64,000 nt of DNA from Allolobophora icterica (Eukaryota; Annelida; Clitellata; Crassiclitellata; Lumbricidae): contig OY744609.1 in assembly GCA_963556255.1 (NCBI GenBank), positions 11,772,014 to 11,836,013 of the forward strand. The letters run 5' to 3'. Made by a program: the position numbers and the translations under genes. The notes below the pieces were generated by a model, which did not search any database, was not told the origin of the DNA, and saw only the letters and a program-made list of their open reading frames with translations. Below are positions 1 through 13,744 of this stretch, one piece after another. Each line of letters starts with the position of its first letter. The first letter of the stretch is position 1.

Positions 1-730
1 ATCGAGCACAGAACTGAGTTGTTTGGAGTCACCCCGCCCCACAAAGTTTTGTCCGGACAGCGACCGACATAGATAAATCATACGTGCAAATAAACTTAAT
101 TACATACACACACATGCTTACACGCTAACATTCACGTAGCGAAGTGAGTGCTTGAGACTGCTCTTGCAAAAGATGGAATGGGTCATTTTCTTGTTTACAA
201 TAATATATATAGTATAATCGCCGGCAATTAACGTCAGCCAATGGGAATTGAGAGCACAAGTGGCGCCCTCTTTAACAGCATAAATCGTCTTCCTCAGATG
301 TCGAAGGCGGCGTTTTGACCCGACGCGGTCAAGTATCTCGATCCGATCGGGTGTTGTCTAATGTAAACCATAGGGTGATGGCGCTGAACGATTGAGCTAT
401 CAAGGTCCGTATTATACACACAGCGACTGTCTTGAAAGAGGTGGCTTGAACCCTTGAAGCCTTGAAGTCGTGCCTTTCCCCGTTAAATCACACGTTACAT
501 TCCGCGAGTGTGCATCATAAGTCCCTCAAGCTCTCAGTTAAACCAAAGCCTGAGTTATTGAACAACGCTACATAAATTGCTCAATTGCCATGATAATTGC
601 CCTGCAAAATTACACAACGTTAATTACACTGAGTTATGGGCTTCAAAGCATACAGGCCATGCATTCTGAGACCAGATTGAGTCTTCCGGATTTGTGAAGA
701 CTATAGAGCCATATAATATATACAAGGGGT
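1..730. other. Gene-free stretch
   Basis: No conserved exon or open frame seen on either strand. Ordinary AT-rich sequence with no obvious long repeat. Confidence 0.5.
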
Positions 731-1075
731 GCTCGATGGTGTAGTGGTTAGCATGCTGGACTGTCAATCAGCCAGCACAGAAATTTGGTTCAAGATTTCT
801 GCTTCACGTGCACCACGAAGCGAACTCAGCTATAATGAGTACACTGACCGCACACTGTCGGTGGAAAGATGAGACGGCGAGGAAGAGGACTGGCCACCCG
901 CCCCCGTAATCCGAGGCTAAGAAAATGAAGTCGCTAACACTCCATACCCATGGCTGCCTCAGTGCTAGCTTAAGGGACTGCTCTTCCTCTTCTCTTCTTC
1001 TTCTCTCTTTCTGTCTGTCTGTCTGTCTCTGTCTGTCTGAATTTCTCTCTCTCTGTCTGTATATAAATCTCTGTA
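731..1075 (+). repeat. tRNA-derived SINE, family A (tail CTT/CTGT)
   Basis: Head GGTGTAGTGGTTAGCATG is a Pol III A box in a tRNA-Asp-like context (CTGTCAA loop), with a degraded B box TTGGTTCAAGATT. The body has GAGTACACTGACC and the 3' part CCGAGGCTAAGAAAATGAAG..GCTTAAGGGACTGCTC, ending in a CTT/CTGT microsatellite. Related 3' parts occur at 6195, 14160, 30720 and 32030. Confidence 0.75.
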
Positions 1076-3194
1076 TATATAATTATACATGTGCGCGCGT
1101 GCTTGTACACGTATACTACAGGCCTATAAAATTACATTAGGCTTGCATCATAAAAACCACTGGGGTCTACGTGTTACAAAAATGGCTAAGATGCATAAAT
1201 ACAAACGGGAACGGGTTTAACAAACTCCACTACGCCATTAAAATGACACAACGTTAAATATATTACAAAATGAACCTATATATCACTAAGTGTGACTGCT
1301 ACAAATCACCTTATGACCGATTTAAGCGAGAAACTTCTCGGTGGCTGTTGGCCAAAGCTTTGGAATTCTTCGTCAAATTTTGTGCGTTAGTTCAGCTCGT
1401 TAATGTCGTTCAGGTCTAAACCTAAAAATTCTGCTATAAAGTTTATCCATTGAGCACCTCTTGACAACCCCTCTGATACGACGCAGCACTCGTGAATAAG
1501 CTGGTGCCCTGTGCTGAGCTTTCGAGTAGCTCTTTAGAATTTTTGGAGTTCACGGTTACGATTACAGTTTTCTTACCAACCGTTGCCTGATTTCTGGTCT
1601 CTCTGACGAATAGAAAATTTGACCAAAGAACTACGAGTCCTGCCTGCGGTTTAACTTGAAGCGAACATCCACCATATGTTACGGCACTAAAGAAGTAATT
1701 ACATTAGGATTAGTAGTAAACTTAGCCTACATTAGGTTTGGTGTCCTAAAAGTATAACGCTGGCAATCTATTTCAAAACAGATTCTCCCTTCAGGCGAAT
1801 CTATTTTAGACTATAAGCTTATGTGCGCTCTAGGGATAATAAGTTCGCCCCTAGGGGGACTATATTCTAAAACAAAAACTTCGGCGGAAGGAGACACCTT
1901 TCTTCTACCCGATCCCCGTTGAATAAACTATTCCTGGAAGATTTTAATTCTTTTAATTGATACAGAATCGGATTTCCGTTGAAGTTAATGATAATCATAA
2001 GCAGCTTGATGCTAAAACTTTGTTGTAAAACTGGTCATTTATGACAGCAATGCCAAGATATTTCTGAGAGAGAAAAACGAAAAGAACTAACATGCAGAAA
2101 ATCAAACATGTATCAGAGTTAAGTACGTGTTTGCAGTTTGTAAAAATGGTTAACACAGAATGGAGCGGATTTCTCCATCATAGACGCGGTTTCCGATAAT
2201 TTAATTTAATAGCTGTTTGAGAATTGGATATAATAGCTGTTATAAGGAAGACAGTATACCAAGGAATTAATGAAAGAATGATCACTCACCACAAGAATCA
2301 TCCAGAGACCAGTAGGCTACAGTACTACCTGACAAGAAGTTAACATAATTAATACACGTTGGATTCGAATGAATTTGTTATTTATCTAAATGAATCAGGG
2401 CCCGAAATATTGTGTATTTTCTGACACAAAGCGCGCAGTTGACATTGTCTGGGATGTGTAATGCATATGTAGTATGGATTTTTGAAAGAACAGCTCAGGT
2501 TAACAACAAGCGATTTCATTCTAATACCTGAAAGTTTACTTACCAGTTCAAGTAGGCTACAGGAGGAAGAGTTTGCAGTTGACATCTCTGAGTTGTTTTA
2601 GGCAGTGACATGAATTCCTTAACTATAGTACAATGCATATAGTACTCTAATTCCGTCAGTTTGCTCATCGTCTTATCTCGTCTGTCAATCTTACCTCTGC
2701 TCCTTGACCTCTCCTCTGCAGCTTCTACAGCTTTCCACTTCCGACTGAAAATCCAACTCTTTAAGCTATCCTATCCTGATTCAACACCTGCACCAACACC
2801 ATCAACGGTTTCAACTGTAGTATCATGCTGTCTTATCGGCTTGACCTCCCGATACTCTGACCTGGCACCGAACGGACCATACAACCTGTTCTTGCAAACT
2901 TGATTTTATATAGCTCTGGTATATAAAATGAGCTCCTTAAAGTGGCTTTTGTGTGGCGCTGAGAAATTTAGGAGATATAAATCGTCATTACACGATATAA
3001 TACTATACCGGTACAGTTCCTAATGGATATACTGGACAGGAGCCATTTTCTTAAATATAAAAGAACTACGTAACTTTCAAATGGAGAAAACGCGCCGAAC
3101 ATCTTAATTGCGTGTGCCTATTTACCTCCTGTGGGACGCGGTGGTGATCTCGAGACTTCTACAGCGCCCAAAAAAACTGCGTCGCGGGAACCAG
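1076..3194. other. Gene-free stretch with repeat remnants
   Basis: 1480-1570 (AATAAGCTGGTGCCCTG..GCTTT-GAGTAG) recurs at 24085-24155, so it is a dispersed repeat. 2661-2903 reads FRLKIQLFKLSYPDS, faintly like the C-terminal end of CR1/L2 LINE polymerases, but too short to call. No host gene is supported. Confidence 0.4.
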
Positions 3195-3420
3195 CTTATT
3201 CACAGGCGGTGTAGTGGTATGTTCTGTGTCTTGTAACCGAAGGGTCGCAGGTTCGAATATACCTCAAGCCACTGCGTAGCGACCTTTGACAAGTTGCTCA
3301 CCCACAATTGTCTGTGAGGAAGGCAACGGGAAACCACCTCACTCATCTCATTCCCGGGTGGCGTAAAGCCAATGGACCTGCCTTCGGGCAGAGAACTCAT
3401 CATCATTACCTCCTGTTGCG
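3195..3420 (+). repeat. tRNA-derived SINE, family B
   Basis: A box GGTGTAGTGGTATG and B box GGTCGCAGGTTCGAATA are spaced as in tRNA. The body contains GGAAGGCAACGGGAAACCAC, a block I associate with dispersed Pol III repeats. Not a functional tRNA: the arms do not close. Confidence 0.65.
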
Positions 3421-3668
3421 AAATGCAATGAAACATTTATTTCATATGAGATCGAACGAGCAAAATCCCACGAGAAGCCAACTGTATTTCAGTAATGTGT
3501 CAAATCCTATTTAAAATTAAATGAGAACGAAGGGGGTGGGGCGATTTAAAGTTGGGGCCGCCTAGTAAGTAGATCCCGTTTCTGGGTGAGAAAGTTTTCC
3601 AGACCGGAGGAGACTCTGTTTTAGGCGTAAACCACAGGTCCACTGCCTAAGTTGTAAGTTACATTAGG

Positions 3669-3740
3669 ATAACCTAATCCAATCCAATCCAATCCAATCC
3701 AATCCAATCCAATCCAATCCAATCCAATCCAATCCATCCA
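3669..3740 (+). repeat. AATCC pentanucleotide microsatellite
   Basis: About 13 copies of AATCC, followed by a LINE/SINE-end motif TTATGTAGCGCC at 3749. Confidence 0.95.
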
Positions 3741-6194
3741 ATCTAATCCAATGATTTATGTAGCGCCGATATCGTAATGTCCAAGACATCCACCGATGGT
3801 CACCTAGAATGAAATCGCAAAAAAATCATAGTTCATTGGAAAAGCCAGGCCGAAAATAATATATCAATATAATAATATAATATACTATCAATATAATAAT
3901 ACCTAATCTATGTGTATCAATGTAATAATATCTAATCTATATATCAATATTATGTCTAATATATAATATATATATATATATATCAATATAATATCAAATC
4001 TATATATATATATATCAATATAGTTATATCTAATCTATATGTAGGCCTATCATCTATATATTAGCGCCTCTGAGTAGTTCTCTTGAAGATGCGCTAAGTA
4101 ACTCTATGAATGAATATATGTATATAGAACAGTCCTGGAACTGTCCTCCACTGTACTTACCTACCAAAAATGCGCTATATAAATTGTCCTGATACATGCA
4201 TAGGCCCCTACATAATTTTTTTTACAAAATTTACATATAATTATAGTAATGATACAAACACTGCTATTAAGATTATAATGAGTTTTGACGACCGCACAGA
4301 ACTTCCTTAACGACGATCAATTCAACAATAACACTGAAACAATTAATCCGACTAATTAGTACGACTCGCGGGTCCGTCATTAAGTCGTGTCCTGAAAACA
4401 CTCATACTTTCCATACCGCGTCAGAGGAGTAATCACTAATCAGTCCTCAATCTCTGCACGAGACTCCAAGAAAACATCGTCACGACAACATTCAGAAACG
4501 CCACTTCTACGTTCGGTATCGAAGATTTAAAACATCTGACGCACATAATTAGGCGGCAATTAAATAGCCCAAAGATTGAAGTGGCGACAACACTTGGGGC
4601 ACTCGACGTCGACCTATAGGAGACGTCAGTGAGCGTAAATTAAAAAGACCAATCAGCAAAATCTTTATTAGTTCGCAACTTAAGAGATCTCTATCTCAAT
4701 CAGAGGCCATAAAGCCGCCTGGTGACGATTCGATGTGCCTCTCATTCGCGTATAAGGACTCGAGAGTAACAATTGTCGTAAATAAGTTAACTTTAAATAA
4801 TAAAATAAATCTTATTGCTGAGTGGCCTTAACGAGGCTACTTCAAACTTATCCTCAACGAAAGCAAGGTCGAATATATATCGATCGCTACTTCAAAATTT
4901 TCCTAAACTTTAGAAAAATTTTATATCCTATGAATGGCTTTTCAAACACGTTTACAACTGTTTCTCGCTTTCTTTTACGGTCTGTAATTATCATTACTAA
5001 TTAGGTGTTATTCGGTTGTTATTGTTATTATTCTGATAATTACTAATGAAATCAGAATTACAAATGAAATTCAGATGTAAATGTTGTGAATTATTAAGTA
5101 AATATCTGAAAATTAAACAAGGAGGAATGCCCACGTAAATTGTATCGGCTGTCGAATCGACTTGCGTAAGCAGCTGTGGAGTAGTTGGTTGACTTGATAA
5201 CATCAGTGTTACTAATTACCGATAACTGGCTAATTACCAACGCAGCAAAAACATGGTAATTAGCCTGGAAACCTCTTGAGTAAAATTATAGACTGACTCT
5301 GGAAACATTGCTTCCTGGGTTCGAATCCTGATACATTACGTAAATAGGTATGTATGTGTGTATGAATGCATGTATGTACTAAGTATGTATGTATATGTAT
5401 GCATGTATGTATGTAGGTGTGCATGTTTGTATATGTGTATATCTGTATGTATGCAAATGTGTGCATGTATGTGTATATCTGTAGGTATGTATGCATGTAT
5501 ATACTATGTGTATGTAATAATGTGTTTATATATATATATACGTAAATATGTATATGTATACACATTGTATATACATGAGCATTTATATAGCGCCTTACAG
5601 AACCTCGCCAAGACAAGTGAATTGTTGTCGATCCATGGGCGGATCAAGGTAGGCCTAACCGGTCATCAATTGAATTTGACCCGGGACACGCCATTGATTT
5701 TGGCCCCTTAACTGTTGGACTCAGGCTACCCACAGAATTGGTAACGTAAATACATCCACGATGTAACCCTGAAAATATATTTACTGCAGCTGAAAAACTG
5801 GGCAAAAGTCCTGGAAACTGAAACTAAAAACTGAAAACGGAATAACAACTCAAGAAATCTGGAGAAAGCGAGCGAAAAATCTGGTAAAAGAGGTATAAGA
5901 GAAAGGTCAGGAAAAAGAGGTACATGGAAAAGTCAGGAAAAAGGGGTACACGATAAATGTCAGGCAAAGGGGTATAAGAGAAAAGTGAGGTATAAAAAGT
6001 ACAAAAGAAACTGAGCATTTGCATAGAGGCGGATGACCTAAAAATGGTCAAATCTGTACAACCCAAACTGTCCCGAAACCCTTATTCTGCTTCATTGTCG
6101 CATTGGTATTGTCGATGAAAATATTGTAGTTTGTTTCTAACATTATGCAAAAGTATCGGACCGAACCTGAATCAGTTATATAACGCCCTGTTTT
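3741..6194. other. Gene-free stretch with AT and GTAT microsatellites
   Basis: Contains AT-rich repeats (3855-4035), AGCGCC repeat ends near 4065 and 5585, and an ATGTATGT array at 5345-5545. Long open frames here (for example on both strands of 5260-5711) are read through the ATGTATGT array and are not genes. Confidence 0.5.
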
Positions 6195-6470
6195 GTTGCA
6201 TTTCATTTGAGATGCGCAACAGTGGAGTGGATAACTTGTTGGAATGTCAACCGCGAGAGTGCGTATTAAGATCCCAACCAGGGAATAAGTTTGTGTTCAG
6301 GTTTCGGCTTCACTTGAACCCCTCAGCCAACTCAGCGTTAATGAGAACACTGACCTGGAAAATCAGGGTGATGCAGAGAGATGGCCTATACACCGAGGCA
6401 AAGAAAATGTAGTCGCTAACACGTCATAACCGTGGTTGTCTCTCGGATTGTAGCTTAAGGGACTGCTCAC
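6195..6470 (+). repeat. SINE family A, second copy
   Basis: The head is degraded, but the 3' part CCGAGGCAAAGAAAATGTAGT..AGCTTAAGGGACTGCTC matches the copy at 731. It leads straight into the long CTT array, so the array grew from the SINE tail. Confidence 0.75.
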
Positions 6471-7198
6471 CTTCTTCTTCTTCTTCTTCTTCTTCTTCTT
6501 CTTCTTCTTCTTCTTCTTCTTCTTCTTCTTCTCCTTCTTCTTCTCCTTCTTCTTCTTCTCCTTCTTCTTCTTCTTCTTCTTCTTCTTCTTCTTCTTCTTC
6601 TTCTTCTTCTTCTTCTTCTTCTTCTTCTTCTTCTTCTTCTTCTTCTTCTTCTTCTTCTTCTTCTTCTTCTTCTTCTTCTTCTTCTTCTTCTTCTTCTTCT
6701 TCTTCTTCTTCTTCTTCTTCTTCTTCTTCTTCTTCTTCTTCTTCTTCTTCTTCTTCTTCTTCTTCTTCTTCTTCTTCTTCTTCTTCTTCTTCTTCTTCTT
6801 CTTCTTCTTCTCCTTCTTCTTCTTCTTCTTCTTCTTCTTCTTCTTCTTCATCATCATCATCATCTTCTTCTTCTTCTTCTTCTTCTTCTTCATCTTCTTC
6901 TTCTTCTTCTTCTTCATCTTTTTCTTCTTCTTCCCCTCCTTCATCCTCTTCTTCGTTTTCTTCGTCTCCTCCTCCTCCTCCTCCTCCTCCTCCTCCTCCT
7001 CCTTCTCCTCCTCCTCCTCCTCCTCCTCATCCTCCTCCTCCTCCTTCTCCTCCTCCTCCTCCTCCTCCTCTCCTCCTCCTCATTCTTCTTTCCTTTTCTT
7101 CGTCGTCTTCTTCTTTTTCTTCCTCACCTCTTCTTCCTCATCCTCTTCTTCATCATCACCATCTTCTTCTTATTTCTTTCTTTTCTTCTTCTTCTTCT
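6471..7198 (+). repeat. CTT/CTC polypyrimidine tract
   Basis: About 730 bases almost purely C and T on the plus strand: near-perfect (CTT)n to about 6930, then (CTC)n and mixed units. A homopurine/homopyrimidine mirror tract of this length can form triplex DNA (inference). The 193-residue Lys-rich open frame on the other strand is an artefact of the repeat. Confidence 0.95.
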
Positions 7199-8454
7199 TA
7201 ACAATTCAGAGCTAAACTAGTATGGTTTTCCGAAAGCCTTGTACAATGATTTAATTAAATGACTTCTATCTCATGTAGCCTTGCGAGTAGAATCTTACCG
7301 CGACCTGGCCCTCTGTCCTGGCAATTGTGCAATTTCTTTATACTCATTATAAATTATTTTAATATGTCTGGAATGCCCGTGCACGTCCTTAATGCCAGTC
7401 TATGGCGCCAGTTGGTTAAGAGAACAAGGCTTTGACAGCCCGCTCAAATACCTCTCGAGGTTGCGGCACTGTCTCTTGAGCCAACATCGAAGCTTGAAAG
7501 CCGAGGAAGAACAAACAACATGTCGTCCCTCTATTTACGACATTATTTTGTAGTCCTAAATCCAGTCTAAGACGTCGGTAGCCTTTGAACGATTTCTCGT
7601 ACTGACAGCGCATTGACCTATCCGAGTCCTGTGCTAGCGGCGACCTAGAGTGGGTCACACAGAGGCGGGGTCCGTGTGTTAGTTATCGGTGGTTCAACTC
7701 CTCTTCTAACCCCTTCAGCTAAGTTACTGAAAAGATGTTGGGGTGGATCCGTAAACTAATATATCTTATGAGTCGTTGGTTGTTTCGTGTGTTAGTTATC
7801 GGTGGTTCAACTCCTCTTCTAACCCCTTCAGCTAAGTTACTGAAAAGATGTTGGGGTGGATCCGTAAACTAATATATCTTATGAGTCGTTGGTTGTTTCG
7901 TGTGCAACATATTAACAACATTAGATTTTGACCTGCGTACGTATACTTTGGTAACCCTTAAAAAATTTCGACCTCCAGCTATTTTTGGGTTAACTGAAAG
8001 CCCGGACAAGGTGATAGCGAGGGATAATTTGGCCTGCAGTTTCACAAGAGATCAATAAACTCGTCATTGGACTAACCTGGGGCTGGCAAAGCATACTAGG
8101 TTTAACTGAAGCCCCTCACATTACAACGTTTAACGAAACAAGGTCGCGTGACAATGATTTGGCTGTAGAGTCCTGTGTGAATGCAGAACCCTGGGCAAAT
8201 GCGCTGCCCGTTTAGTTTTTTATTTAAAAAAGTCCTTGTTTTTTATACAAGTTTAATTGTTGAATAAAATCAAAAAAGACGTGTATAGCCTAACATCCGT
8301 TTCGTTAGTAGGTCTAAATTAATATTTCAATGCCAATAATAATTTTTTTAATTATTGTCATTACTGGTCATTTTTATCGATGGGTCCATAAGTGACCGTA
8401 AGGTAATGACAGAACTTTCGTAACTTTGTGCGAGATAATGGAAACATTTATTTT
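7199..8454. other. Gene-free stretch containing a 113-bp duplication
   Basis: Nothing coding recognised. Contains the perfect tandem duplication listed separately. Confidence 0.5.
7673..7904 (+). repeat. Perfect tandem duplication, 113-bp unit x2
   Basis: Copy 7673-7785 and copy 7786-7898 read identically, followed by six bases of a third (CGTGTG). The unit contains GTTAGTTATCGGTGGTTC and GATGTTGGGGTGGATCC. Either a very recent duplication or an assembly artefact. Confidence 0.95.
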
Positions 8455-8690
8455 TTTATTTATTCCGGATATTTCTATAGCGCCTCTCGAAGTCAACTAC
8501 TACTCAGAGGCGCTCCCGACTACAGCATTTGATACTGTGCCGGAATTTTCACGCCGAAGCGCCACGAGCAATTGCGAGTGAAGGACTTGCCCAAGGTCCG
8601 TACGCAGCGGCTAGAGTGGGATTCGAACCTGCAACCCTTCGGTCACAAGGCGCCGAATTTACCACTGAGCCACCATTGAGCCAGATGTAG
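8455..8690 (-). repeat. tRNA-derived SINE, family C, minus strand
   Basis: On the minus strand: A box TGGCTCAGTGG, B box GGTTCGAATCCCA, body with CCTTGGGCAAGTCCTTCACT, and end GGCGCTATAGAAATATCCGG. A second close copy lies at 50265-50478; partial copies at 21500-21680 and 47219-47660. Confidence 0.8.
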
Positions 8691-11645
8691 ACATGTAGAT
8701 GCAAGAAAGATCAATAATAATAAATCTGTATTTTTAAAATTTACGATGTTATTGTTTAGTTCGTGAGCTCAAATGTATGCGTTTGATAATTGAATTTAAT
8801 AGTATCTGTACGCTGCAAATGTAATTAGATTACAATCTTACACGAGCAGGCACCTTGGCGTTAAGTTTCGTGGTATGGATCAAAGCAATCTAAGAGTCTT
8901 TTTTAACAAAAAAAGCAAACTAAAATATAGAGAAGCAAAGGCTATCGATATTTCAGTCCTAATAGGCTGTTTGCGCGTGGGCCTATAATATGGAGCCTAA
9001 GCTATCAGCCTAACTGAGTTATAAATTGACATAAGACCTTTCAATGTCCCAGACATCATGCGGTTTGCCGATAGGTAGGCCGCGGAGCATATTTCAACTG
9101 ACATGTTGGTTGGAGAGCCTATCTAGACAGACTATTGTAAAGGGCGGATCTAGTATTTAAAGAAAAGGGATGCAGAGATAACGGAGATTGGGTGCGATAT
9201 GTTTTAGGTAGGGGAGATTGGTTGCGATTTTGTAGGTAGGGGAATTTACTCCACTGGTTCCTATCGAAGACGCGTTTCCACTACGCACTTCACTTTCTTT
9301 CTTTCCCGCCATAAGTCTTTTATTCCATAGGTTCAGACTGTATCCTATCGAAGCTACACTTTCTTCTTACATTTTGATTAGACTAATTACCGTAATTATA
9401 CAGTTGCTTAATTAGCGCAATCGATGCATGCTTAGTTTTTAGATTAAGGCGCCCTAAAGGTTAAAACTAAGAAAATTAATAGGATAATTAGTTTTCTCGA
9501 CCAAGAAAACTCGGTTGCGATTTTTCAGTATCTTAAATATCGTATTTACCGTAACACCCTCCACATCATTACGAAGGAATGTCATGTATTATCACCAATG
9601 TCCAACAAATCACAGACATTTCAGCGTCTCTCAAAAGCTGCGCGGAAGTGTGCGCGGATATTTGTCTACTACAGCGATATCCTGACCAATACTTATATGA
9701 ATCTAACAATTCGTTAAATTTTCCCCGAAATTCCCTCCAGTCTCGAGAGCTGAACGAATAGGCCACACAGATGCCACTCTTTCTCGCTCAGTTAACCTCC
9801 AGGCCTAAAGAACTGAACTCAATAAAAAATCTCCTGAGGTTCTTCTAAATATAATTTTCATATGAGACGGTGCGTAGAAGATATCGGGTAAATCTTACTC
9901 TGATCCATCGAAAGTGGAATGGAAAAGCGGATCAGGATACAATTAGGGACGGTAGTCCACTTCTATAACAATTTCTTCGTATTTAATTATTTGGACAGCC
10001 TCATCGTAATCGCTAGATTAGACAATAGCATCCCGCGTAGTGTGTTTTCAAGTGAGGAGTGTTTCCGACGGTAACAAATGAGATAGCTACACACCTTAGC
10101 TCAATTATATGCGAATATTGCATCACACAAAAGTACAAAAATAATTAATGATGACGGATGAGGTCGTGACAAGTTGGCAGACTTTCGACCGACCTAACGA
10201 CCGATCGATCGGCCGACTAATCGGACGATAAACCCGGTCTGGCCCGGCCGTGTTTGCCCTACAGCTCAGCAGACATACGCAGACGATTTCTGAACTGAAA
10301 TACACTCATCACTTCTTCGATGTTCGTTTTCACATATGCAGATTTCTCTGCTATTCTCTGTCGCATTTGACACGATCTGAAGCGGTTGGAACACTTTAGG
10401 TATGACCTCCGATGAACAGTTATCATCGCCAGGTTACAATGATTGAAAATGCTCCGATCATAGTCCGTTGATACTATAGAGCGCATGTCCCATGCTCCTC
10501 TCTGCGTGTGGTTCCCGGTTCTCATAACTATGGGGACCATTTCAGAGATTTAAATCTCGGGCTAGCACGGTCCCTACACGAGCAACTTAATGGGCGTGGA
10601 ACCAATTCAAACGGGCGGCGGTGACAGAGGATCTAACCCAATCACGTCACTGAAACATGAGCAGGGTCGAGGCCACATGGTCGTTCTGAAAAACGTATAG
10701 TGAGGCAGACAGTTGATAGTTTTCTGACAGATTGCAGCAGAGTTCTTTTGGGATATGACAACGGAATCACCAATAGGTGAAAACTTTTGAAGCGCTCTTG
10801 TAATTTTCTTTAAGAATAAACAACACATAATAGGCCTATGTCTTGTTCTTCCGAGTCTTGCATTCAATATACACAGCTATAATTTTCTAGCCACAACGGC
10901 GATAATAATGCACCCCAATTGTGGCCGATAGGTTTTAAAATATAATATAGTGTAATATAATATAATATAATATAATATAATTTAATTTAATTTAATTTAT
11001 TACAATTTAATATAATGCAATCTTATCTAATCTGATGAAATATCATATGACATGATAGATCTATTCTACTCTATTCTATACTATTATTTTCTATTCTATT
11101 CTGTACTTTTCTTTTCTATTCTCTTGTATACCATTCTTCTCTATTCTTTTCTGTTCTATTCTATACTATTCTATTCTATACTACTTCATTCAATTTTATT
11201 CTATTCTATTATATTCTGGCAACTTACTAAAGTGTCTTTATCGTAAACATGAGGCCTTACACGTTGGTCGCTTCGAAACAAAACCAAATTCTGTGCTAGG
11301 TCCACGCATCTGTAATCTCTTGTACAGAACCAACCGAGATCCGAATAACCAGATAGAGACTGGCCACATTATTAGTATATCTGTTATCAGACACTACAAA
11401 TTGGGAAAGTGTCCACGATTTCACTTCGCCTATCAGCAGATCGGATGATAGTTACGGGAAACCCAGTAGAGTCTAACGGAGGAGGCCTAGCGCCATTCCG
11501 TCCGGTCCCAGCTAGTGACAGTGCTTGATAAAATGACCTCGATGCTTCTTATTCACCCATTGACCTATCCACTGGCTCGCTGTCCTAGAAAACAAGTCAA
11601 CTGACGAAGGTCGCGTTTTTTCACTCAACGGTCCCTAACAAAAAT
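8691..11645. other. Gene-free stretch
   Basis: No conserved exon found. 10570-10690 (CAAACGGGCGGCGG..GAGGATCT..AACATGAGCA) resembles 33670-33745, a dispersed repeat. 10935-11000 is AATAT/AATTT repeat and 11055-11215 is a TTCTA-type pyrimidine-rich pentanucleotide array. Confidence 0.45.
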
Positions 11646-11679
11646 AAACAAATAAAATATATTGGAGTATAAATTACTA

Positions 11680-12016
11680 ATACAGACAGACAGACAAATA
11701 AAAAAGGCAGCTAGGTCGAAAGACAGACACACATTCAAACAAACAGACAGAAAAAACAGCCAGTCAGACAGACAGATAGATAGACAGCCAGACAGACAGA
11801 CAGACAGATAGATAGACAGACAGATTGACAGGGAGGTAAAAAGAAAGACAGATGGTCGAAAGACAGACAGACAGATGAACAAACAGACAGACAGACAAAC
11901 AGACAAACAGACAGATGAACAAACAGACAGACAGACAAACAGACAAACAGACATATAGATAGATGGAAAGACAGACAGATAGACAGACAGATAAAAAGAA
12001 AGGCAGATAGAATTAA

Positions 12017-12047
<31 letters not shown>

Positions 12048-13711
12048 TAAACAAACAGACAAACAAACAGACAGACAAACAGACAGACAGATAGAAAGTA
12101 AGGCAGATAGGTGCGAAGACAGACAGGCATACAAACAAACAGACAGATAACAAAAACAGCCAGACAGAGAGACACATAGACAGAGAGACACATAGACAGA
12201 CAGACAGATAGACAGACAGATAGACAGACAGATAAAAAGAAAGGCAGATAGAATTAAAGACAGACAGACAGATAAACAAACAGACAAACAAACAGACAGA
12301 CAAACAGACAGACAGATAGAAAGTAAGGCAGATAGGTGCGAAGACAGACAGGCATACAAACAAACAAACAGATAACAAAAACAGCCAGACAGAGAGACAC
12401 ATAGACAGACAGACACATAGACAGACAGACAGATAGATAGATAGACAGGTTAAAAGAAAGGCAGATAGGTTGAAAGATAGAGAGACATACAAACAAATAG
12501 ACAGATAGAAACAGCCAGACAGATAGACAGACAGATAGAAAGACAGACAGACAAACAGACAGATAAAAACAGCCGGACAGATAGACAGACAGGTAAAAAG
12601 AAAGGCAGTTAGGTCGAAAGACAGACAGACAGATAAACAAACAGACAGAAAAAACAGCCAGACAGAGAGATAGATAGGCAGACAGACAGATAGATAGACA
12701 GACAGATAGACAGACAGGTTAAGAGAAAGACAGATGGGTCGAAAGACAGACAGACAGATAAACAAACAGACAGATAAGAAACAGCCAGACATACAAACAC
12801 ATAGACAGACATACACATAGACAGACAAACAGATAGACAGTCAGACAGACAGACAAACAGACAGATAGAAAGACAGACAGATAGACAGACAGATAAAAAG
12901 AAAGGCAGTTAGATCGAAAGACAGACAGACAGACAAACAAACAGACATACAAACAAACAGACAGATAAAAAAACAGCGAAACCGATAGACAGACAGAAAG
13001 ATAGACAGATAGACAAAGACAGATCAATGAAAGGCAGATCGATCGAAAGATAGACCGACAGACACATAAACAAACAGACATACAGAAAGAAAAACAGCCA
13101 GACAGACACATAGACAGACAGACAGATAGACAGGAAGATAGACAGACAGATAGACAGACAGGCTAAAAGAAAGGCAGATAGGTTGAAAGATAGATAGACA
13201 CACAAACAAACAAACAGACAGATAAAAACAGCCAGACAGAGAGACAGACAGATAGACAGACAGATAGAAAGACAGACAGATATAGACAAACAGGTAAAAA
13301 GAAAGGCAGTTAGGTCGAAAGACAGACAGATAAACAAACAGACAGAAAAAAACAGCCAGCCAGACAGACGGATAGATAGACAGACAGACAGATAGAGAGA
13401 CAGACAGATAGACAGACAGGTTAAGAGAAAGACAGATGGGTCGAAAGACAGACAGACAGATAAACAAACAGAAAGACAGATAAAAAGACAGACAAACAGA
13501 CATACAAACAGACAGACAGACAAACAGACAGATAGACAAATTAAAGGAAAGGCAGGTAGGTCGAAAGATAGACAGACATACAACCAAACAGACAGATAAA
13601 AACAGCCAGACAGATAGAGAGACAGACAAACAGATATACAGACAGACAAACAGACAGATAGAAAGACAGACAGATAGTCAGACAGATAAAAAGAAAGGCA
13701 GTTAGGTCGAA

Positions 13712-13744
<33 letters not shown>

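Noticed and set aside
3537..3570. GGGGCGATTTAAAG..GGGGCCGCC as a MITE end
   Set aside because: No matching inverted end or target duplication nearby.
5260..5711. Overlapping frames of 117-118 codons on both strands
   Set aside because: ATGTATGT array with no conserved residues.
6363..6944. 193-codon poly-Lys frame
   Set aside because: Translation of the CTT array complement.
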